Positions 26,905-31,404 of a stretch of 31,404 nucleotides of DNA are shown here, piece after piece. The DNA lies in the NCBI GenBank assembly GCA_035507475.1, contig DATJOB010000290.1:1-31404 (forward strand), read 5' to 3'. Within the stretch, counting starts at the first letter, position 1, and every line of letters begins with the position of its first letter. The stretch comes from DATARH01 sp035507475. GTDB taxonomy: Bacteria > Pseudomonadota > Alphaproteobacteria > ATCC43930 > CGMCC-115725. The notes beneath the pieces are model-generated. The model was not told the origin of the DNA, searched no databases, and saw only the letters and a program-made list of their open reading frames with translations. The position numbers and the translations under genes were made by a program.

Positions 26905-27290
26905 CGTCGGGGGTCCCGCTTGCTGCCGCCGGCGCGCATCATAAGCCGCGCCGCCGTCGCCGGCAGCGGAATTATGACCGCAGCGCCGCCCCCCGCGCCG
27001 GCTCGGAACCGGCTACGAGAACAGCAAGGCGGCGTAGGCGGAATAGGCCGTCCAGCCGACCAGCGCGGCGACCGCGGCCCAATAGAACAACGGATAGAAC
27101 GGAACTCGCATCCGACCCAAGCCACCCCGGCGGTTGCGATAGCGAGGACCGGGCCGGCCCAAGTCCGGCCCTTCCCCTTGATAAGCAGTAGGACGCTCGG
27201 GCGTGCCCAAGGTTCCGCGCGGTTTCATTCACCGACCGCCTCGGCTATCATCGCCGCGCCGCGACAGGGCGCCGCGCGAGAGGCTTTGGC
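26905..27290. other. Intergenic stretch between mmsA and the immunity-like gene
   Basis: These 386 bp lie between divergent genes. The only possible coding element is a 32-codon membrane ORF on the minus strand at 27013-27111 (listed separately). A TTGATA hexamer at 27178-27183 has no fitting -10. No RNA gene or larger repeat is visible. Confidence 0.45.
27013..27111 (-). CDS. Possible 32-aa single-span membrane peptide
   Basis: ATG 27111 opens a short frame coding MRVPFYPLFYWAAVAALVGW and ending AYAALLFS. One hydrophobic helix (WAAVAALVGWTAYSAYAALL) takes most of it. The frame extends upstream to 27228, but that part is Arg/Gly/Pro-rich with no signs of being a real N-terminus. No strong Shine-Dalgarno sequence is seen. 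It could be a small membrane protein or chance. Confidence 0.3.
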   Translation of the reverse strand: MRVPFYPLFYWAAVAALVGWTAYSAYAALLFS

Positions 27291-27494
27291 ATGTTCGACA
27301 GCACGACGACGATCCTGATGCTGCTGGCGATCGCGCTGATCTACATGCTGCCGACGCTCGTCGCTTTCGGCCGCGAGCACCCGCGCCGCCATGACATCGT
27401 GCTGGTCAACGTGCTGCTCGGCTGGACGTTGATCGGCTGGCTCGCCGCGTTCTTCTGGGCGGCGCTGACGCCGGTCGAGGGCCAGCCGACCTGA
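27291..27494 (+). CDS. Superinfection-immunity-like small membrane protein
   Basis: This 67-residue protein has two membrane helices: ILMLLAIALIYMLPTLVAFG and a second formed by VLLGWTLIGWLAAFFWAAL. The segment between them (REHPRRHDIVLVNVLLGWTL) matches the imm_superinfect family pattern: short polar loop, then NVLLGWTLIGW. In T4 phage the related Imm protein blocks DNA entry of a second phage. Chromosomal copies are widespread and usually of unknown role, with no phage genes nearby, as here. ATG 27291 is the only start, with GAGAGG nine bases upstream. Confidence 0.85.
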   Translation: MFDSTTTILMLLAIALIYMLPTLVAFGREHPRRHDIVLVNVLLGWTLIGWLAAFFWAALTPVEGQPT

Positions 27495-27525
27495 CCGGCC
27501 GCCGGGCGCCGGTCACCAGGGGCGC

Positions 27526-28332
27526 TCAGCGGGCGCCGGTCACCTGATAGAGCGCGACGGCGGCCGCGGTGGCGACGTTGAGGCTGGGCATCGCCACGCT
27601 GGTCGGCAGCCGCGCGAGATAGTCGCAGCGCTCGCGCACCAGGCGGCGCAGCCCGTCGCCTTCGGCGCCGAGCACCAGCGCGACGCGCGGCGGCAGGTCG
27701 AGGCTCGCCAGCGTCTGCGGCGCGCGCTCGTCGAGCCCGCAGCACCAGAACCCCGCCTCCTTGAGGCGGTCGAGCGTGCGCGCCAGATTCGTCGCCTCGA
27801 CCAGCGGCACCAGCTCGAGCGCGCCCGAGGCCGCCTTGGCGAGCGCGCCCGCCGGCGGCGGCGCGCCGTGCGCCGCGACGACCACCCCGCAGGCGCCGAA
27901 CGCCGCGGCGGCGCGCAGCACCGCGCCGACATTCTGCGGGTCGCCGACCTGGTCGAGCACCACCAGCGCCGCGCGCGGCGCCAGCGCCGCGGCGCGCAGC
28001 ACGTCGTCGAGGTCGGCCGGCTCGGCCGGCTCGACCTCGAGCGCCAGCCCCTGATGCACCGCATCCTCGCCGACCAGCGCGGCGAGACCGGCGCGGTCGA
28101 GGATGCGGAGCGGCTCGCCGTCGCCGCGCCGCTCCGCCTGCGCCGCGCCGATCAGCGCGCGCGCCTCGTCCGCCTGCCCCGCCAGCGCCGCTAGCCGCCG
28201 CCAGCGCCGCGCCGGGTTGGCGAGCGCGGCGGCGACCGGATGGCGGCCGTAGAGCCAGCGCCCGCCGCCCTTCGGCGGCAGCCCGCGCGGCGCGCCCGGC
28301 GGCGGGCGGCGATTGCGTCGTTTGCCCGGCAA
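27526..28332 (-). CDS. rlmB: 23S rRNA (guanosine-2'-O-)-methyltransferase RlmB / TrmH family
   Basis: This 268-residue SPOUT methyltransferase transfers a methyl group from AdoMet to a ribose 2'-OH of 23S rRNA. It has an N-terminal substrate-binding domain beginning WLYGRHPVAAAL, then the knot motifs LDQVGDPQNVGAVLRAA, VLGAEGDGLRRLV and AMPSLNVATAAAVAL. The TTG at 28332 is preferred because GGGGAGGA at 28341-28348 lies eight bases upstream; the frame itself extends to another TTG at 28359. The N-terminal 20 residues are basic and Pro-rich, probably disordered. RlmB and other TrmH-family 2'-O-methyltransferases cannot be separated with certainty. Confidence 0.9.
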   Translation of the reverse strand: MPGKRRNRRPPPGAPRGLPPKGGGRWLYGRHPVAAALANPARRWRRLAALAGQADEARALIGAAQAERRGDGEPLRILDRAGLAALVGEDAVHQGLALEVEPAEPADLDDVLRAAALAPRAALVVLDQVGDPQNVGAVLRAAAAFGACGVVVAAHGAPPPAGALAKAASGALELVPLVEATNLARTLDRLKEAGFWCCGLDERAPQTLASLDLPPRVALVLGAEGDGLRRLVRERCDYLARLPTSVAMPSLNVATAAAVALYQVTGAR

Positions 28333-28385
28333 TGCCACGATCCTCCCCACCGCCGCCAACCTAATGCACCCGGGGAGACGCCGCC

Positions 28386-29549
28386 ATGCGCCGCAGCGAG
28401 GAGCGCATACTGACCACCCATACCGGCAGCCTGCCGCGCCCGCCCGAGCTCACCCGCCTCTATGTCCGGCGCAGCCGCGGCGAGGCGATCGACGAAGCCG
28501 AACTCGACCGCCTTGGCAAGGCGGCGCTCGACCGGATCGTCGAGCGGCAGGCCGCAGCCGGCGTCGATGTCGGCAACAACGGCGAGCAGCAGCGCGAGGC
28601 CTTCTTCCTCTACGTGCAGCGCCGGATGAGCGGCTTCGGCGGCAGCTGGACGCGCTGGCCGCGCGGCGATGTTGAGCGCTACCCGCTCTTGAAGGCGCAA
28701 ATGCGCGAGATGCTGGCGGCACGCGAGGCGGTTTCCAACATGGACCCGCCGAAGACGATCGGCCCGATCGCCTATCTCGACCCCGAGGCGGTCGAGACCG
28801 AGTGCCGCGACTTCGGTGCCGTGCTGGAGAGCAAGCCCGGGGTCTTTGTCGAGCCGTTCATGACCGCGCCCTCGCCGGGGATCATCGTCGGCGCGATGAA
28901 GAACGAGTTCTACGACACCGAGGAGGCGTATCTGGCGGCGGTCGCGAGCGCGCTGCAGGTCGAATACCGGGCGATCGTGCGCCACGGCTTCGTCCTGCAG
29001 CTCGACTGCCCCGACCTCGCGCTCGAGCGGCACCTGACCTACAACGAGCGCCCGCTCGCCGACTTCCTCGGCTTTGTCGAGCGGGTCGTCGCCGCGATCA
29101 ACCGGGCGATCGCGGGCATCCCGCGCGACCGGGTGCGGCTCCACGTCTGCTGGGGCAATTACGAGGCGCCGCACGACCGCGACGTGCCGCTCGCCGACAT
29201 CATGCCGATCCTGCTTCAGGCGAATGTCGGCGGTTTCGTGCTGCCCTTCGCCAACCCGCGCCACCAGCACGAATACCGCGTGCTGGCCAAGCACCGCCTG
29301 GCCGACGACCAGGTCATCGCTGCCGGGGTGATCGACGATCTGACCAATTTCGTCGAGCATCCCGAGGTCGTCGCCGACCGGCTGGAACGCGTCGCACAGG
29401 CGGTCGGCGACCCGCGCCGGGTGCTGGCCGCGACCGATTGCGGCTTCGACACCGCGGCCGGCATGGGCCGGGTGCCCGAGGACGTGGTCTGGGCCAAGCT
29501 CAAGGCGATGGCCGACGGCGCGAAGATCGCGACCGACCGGCTGTTCTGA
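28386..29549 (+). CDS. Cobalamin-independent methionine synthase (MetE C-domain) paralogue
   Basis: This 387-residue TIM-barrel protein is related to the C-terminal domain of MetE (UROD/MetE superfamily). THTGSLPRPPEL lies at the N-terminus. Probable zinc ligands are His253 and Cys255 (HVCWGN) and Cys352 (TDCGFDT). The position of the third MetE ligand, a glutamate, appears to hold Phe288 in VLPFANPRHQHEY, where a His-rich stretch follows. Proteins of this subgroup include methyl- and alkyl-thiol transferases; a true methionine synthase is not certain. ATG 28386 has GGGGAG about ten bases upstream. It is divergent from rlmB, 53 bp away. Confidence 0.88.
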   Translation: MRRSEERILTTHTGSLPRPPELTRLYVRRSRGEAIDEAELDRLGKAALDRIVERQAAAGVDVGNNGEQQREAFFLYVQRRMSGFGGSWTRWPRGDVERYPLLKAQMREMLAAREAVSNMDPPKTIGPIAYLDPEAVETECRDFGAVLESKPGVFVEPFMTAPSPGIIVGAMKNEFYDTEEAYLAAVASALQVEYRAIVRHGFVLQLDCPDLALERHLTYNERPLADFLGFVERVVAAINRAIAGIPRDRVRLHVCWGNYEAPHDRDVPLADIMPILLQANVGGFVLPFANPRHQHEYRVLAKHRLADDQVIAAGVIDDLTNFVEHPEVVADRLERVAQAVGDPRRVLAATDCGFDTAAGMGRVPEDVVWAKLKAMADGAKIATDRLF

Positions 29550-29571
29550 GCGCGGCTCGGCCGCTGCCGCT

Positions 29572-29904
29572 TCAATCGCCCTCGCCGAGCCCGAAGCAAC
29601 GGGCGAAGGCGCGCAGATCGCCGTTGGCGAAGCGCGCCGCGCAGTGCGGGTAGTATTGCGGCCAGACCCGGGCGACGAAGGCGACCTGCTGCTCGGGCGG
29701 GACGCAGCCCGGGGTGCCGGCCTCGCGGTGCAGGTCGCGGCGCAGCTGCCGGGTCAGGCCGAACAGACCGTCGCCCATCCAGGACCGCGCGCACGGGTCC
29801 ATCTGCTCGCCGGCCTGGCTCTGGGTATAAACCGCAATCGCCTGGGCTTGCGGCGGCGCGAAGCCGGCCGCGATCAAAAGCGCAATCAACGTCGGTGCCG
29901 TCAT
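29572..29904 (-). CDS. Small secreted protein with four cysteines
   Basis: This 110-residue protein has a signal peptide (MTAPTLIALLIAAGFAPPQA, likely cut near residue 22) and a mature domain of about 88 residues with four Cys (DPCARSW, GTPGCVPP, PHCAARF, ARCFGLG) that could form two disulphides in the periplasm. I recognise no family. ATG 29904 has GGAGGGGG about six bases upstream and is preferred to an upstream TTG/ATG extension at 29949, which adds an Arg-rich segment without a ribosome site. It is convergent with the MetE-like gene, 22 bp away. Confidence 0.7.
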   Translation of the reverse strand: MTAPTLIALLIAAGFAPPQAQAIAVYTQSQAGEQMDPCARSWMGDGLFGLTRQLRRDLHREAGTPGCVPPEQQVAFVARVWPQYYPHCAARFANGDLRAFARCFGLGEGD

Positions 29905-30224
29905 GCACCGCCCCCTCCGGTTGTTGAAGATAGGGTCGACGCGGAGCAACGCCGCGGCATACCGCGCGCGGTTTAAAGAAGCTCCGGATCATGTGTGAGA
30001 ACACAGCTGTAAGAGCGGCAGCTGCGGCCGGATCGTCTTACGGTATCAGCACATCGCTAACTTGACGTTATTGCCCCTGCGGCCCGAACGAGCCGACGAT
30101 TATTGGGTATTACACAAAAATGTCGATTTTCGGGCAGAGGGGTCCCGCGAGGTGACGCACCGGCAGCGCCACCTGCCAAACGGTCGACCCGGATCGGGCC
30201 GCCGCACCGGGATGGGCGCCGCGG
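29905..30224. other. Intergenic stretch, less GC-rich, no gene found
   Basis: These 320 bp lie between two minus-strand genes. Bases about 30040-30140 are visibly less GC-rich than the surroundings. I see a small hairpin TGTGT-GAGA-ACACA at 29992-30005 and a TTGACG hexamer at 30063 without a clear -10. There is no coding frame with family features. It may hold the promoter of the small secreted protein and the end of the oxygenase transcript. Confidence 0.45.
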
Positions 30225-31404
30225 CTAGACCTCTTCGCCGCGATGGGCGCGCGCCTCGGCCGGCGACAGCACGGTGTTCCAGGCATGCGTCGGGATGCGA
30301 TGGTTCGCCGCGGGCTCGCGCCAGGTGTTGATCGGGTCGCGCCCCTGCTGCACGGCGCGGACCTGGTCGCGCAGCATCTCGCGCAGCCAGACGACGCCGA
30401 TATCGCTCGACGCGAGGTTTTCGAGCGCGTGGACCGCGATCGCGCGCTGCCCCTCCTGCGCCTCGAGGTCATCGGGGTTGCGCTGCCGCGCCTCATAGGA
30501 GCGGTTGGTGTTCGAGCCGACCCGCTCGGGGATTTCCGCCGCGGTGCGCGGCGTCCAATCCGCCATCGGGACGCCGTTTTCGAGCGGCCAGCAGACGATG
30601 CTGAGGCCGCGGATCGTCTCGTTGTCGACCGGCACGACCCAGGACAGCTCGGACGCCCGGTCCTGGCGCATCGGCAGGGTGCCGGGCTCGTGGATGTTGG
30701 CGATCAGGAAGATGTTGGGCACGACGCACTCGACATAGCGCACCAGCCGGTTGCCGTTCGGCAGGTCGTTGACGAATTTGTAGCGCACCCCGAGCGCGGT
30801 CTTCTCGAGGCTGAGCGCCGGCCGGCCCTGCATCATCGCGCCGACGAACTGCTCGCCGCTGATCATCTTGTGCAGCACCAGGAGGTGGTAGGGGTCGACG
30901 ATGTTCTCGTAGTGCTGCAGCCAGTTGCAGTCCTTGACGTAGCCGGCGGAATAGTCGCCCCACACCCGCATCCCGCGCAGCGCGACATCGTTGCGGTAGC
31001 GCGTGTCGATGATGTCGTACATCGGAAACAGCGGCTCGCTGCCCGGCGGGCCCATATAGGCGAAGACGAGGCCGCCATATTCGAGCGTCGGATAGGCCTC
31101 CTGCCAGATGTCCATCTTCCGGCGGAACTCCTCGCTCTCGCACGGCATGTCGAGGCATTGGCCCTGCGTGTCGTAGAGCCAGCCGTGGTAGCAGCAGCGG
31201 ATGCCGTCTTCCTCGATCCGCCCCCATTCGAGCGAGGCGCCGCGATGCGCGCAATGCGGTTCGAGCGCGCCGACGCGGCCTTTCTTGTCGCGGAAGACGA
31301 CGATCTCTTCACCGAGCAGCTTGACCTTTTTCGGCAGGTCCTCAAGTTCGTCCGACGGGCAGACCGGCTGCCAATAGCGACGCAGCAACTCGCCCATTGG
31401 GCTG
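30225..31404 (-). CDS. Rieske non-heme iron oxygenase, phthalate-dioxygenase-like (N-terminus cut by window)
   Basis: The frame is open to the window edge; the codons before the in-frame ATG at 31397 still read SP, as in the family's usual PMGELLRRYWQPV, so the true start lies outside. About 392 residues remain. The Rieske cluster ligands are in PHCAHRG and CCYHGW, and the mononuclear iron ligands in ENIVDPYHLLVLH. The sequence looks like the single-component type (phthalate 4,5-dioxygenase or phenoxybenzoate type) that needs a separate reductase but no small subunit. It is a different subtype from the alpha subunit at 15746. No reductase is visible here; it may lie beyond the window. Confidence 0.92.
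   Translation of the reverse strand, partial: SPMGELLRRYWQPVCPSDELEDLPKKVKLLGEEIVVFRDKKGRVGALEPHCAHRGASLEWGRIEEDGIRCCYHGWLYDTQGQCLDMPCESEEFRRKMDIWQEAYPTLEYGGLVFAYMGPPGSEPLFPMYDIIDTRYRNDVALRGMRVWGDYSAGYVKDCNWLQHYENIVDPYHLLVLHKMISGEQFVGAMMQGRPALSLEKTALGVRYKFVNDLPNGNRLVRYVECVVPNIFLIANIHEPGTLPMRQDRASELSWVVPVDNETIRGLSIVCWPLENGVPMADWTPRTAAEIPERVGSNTNRSYEARQRNPDDLEAQEGQRAIAVHALENLASSDIGVVWLREMLRDQVRAVQQGRDPINTWREPAANHRIPTHAWNTVLSPAEARAHRGEEV

Noticed and set aside
27178..27183. Promoter for the immunity-like gene (TTGATA)
   Set aside because: No -10-like hexamer lies 16-19 bp downstream.

Overview
The window is GC-rich, densely coded DNA, most likely from an alphaproteobacterium (possibly Rhodospirillales or Hyphomicrobiales; no rRNA is present to settle this). 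The pointers are a GapR (DUF2312) gene next to a DUF1244 gene, a rluD-rpoH pair with a small membrane-protein gene divergent from rluD, a type III ornithine decarboxylase with a long structured leader, a methylmalonate-semialdehyde dehydrogenase, and short GC-rich palindromes of the kind scattered through alphaproteobacterial genomes. I see no tRNA, rRNA, CRISPR array, transposase, integrase or phage module. The window looks like ordinary chromosome with an accessory catabolic flavour.

Layout. (1) 1-4526, plus strand: a branched-chain amino acid type ABC importer, made of a cut-off binding protein, LivH, a fused LivM-LivG protein and LivF. (2) 4551-8988, minus strand: rluD, rpoH and a copper-type P-type ATPase with YHS and CPxHP/CPLC metal domains. 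(3) 9007-11594: a small membrane protein divergent from rluD; a ~450 bp leader with several hairpins and a 36-codon upstream ORF in front of ornithine/lysine decarboxylase; and a convergent vWA-like DUF1194 protein. (4) 11956-17496: a group resembling small-molecule (probably aromatic) catabolism, with an alpha/beta hydrolase, a VOC protein, a cupin, a luciferase-like flavin monooxygenase, a small secreted protein and both subunits of a Rieske ring-hydroxylating oxygenase. A near-ideal promoter whose whole 18-bp spacer is an inverted repeat precedes the oxygenase. (5) 17580-20809: DUF1244, GapR, low-specificity threonine aldolase and a secreted DUF6600-like protein. (6) 20871-26904: a CLC chloride channel/exchanger homologue with altered selectivity motifs, a zinc deacylase of the AstE/AspA type, a Tat-exported sugar-type binding protein without its permeases, and MmsA. 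(7) 27291-31404: a superinfection-immunity-like membrane peptide, RlmB, a MetE-C-domain paralogue, a small Cys-containing secreted protein and a second Rieske oxygenase cut by the window end.

The strongest candidates for something not yet described are regulatory rather than enzymatic: the decarboxylase leader with its upstream ORF (9418-9753), the palindromic-spacer promoter at 15645-15674 with a second palindrome at 15689-15704, and the stable hairpin just upstream of rpoH. The enzyme families themselves are all recognisable. Substrates of the transporters and oxygenases cannot be read from the sequence.
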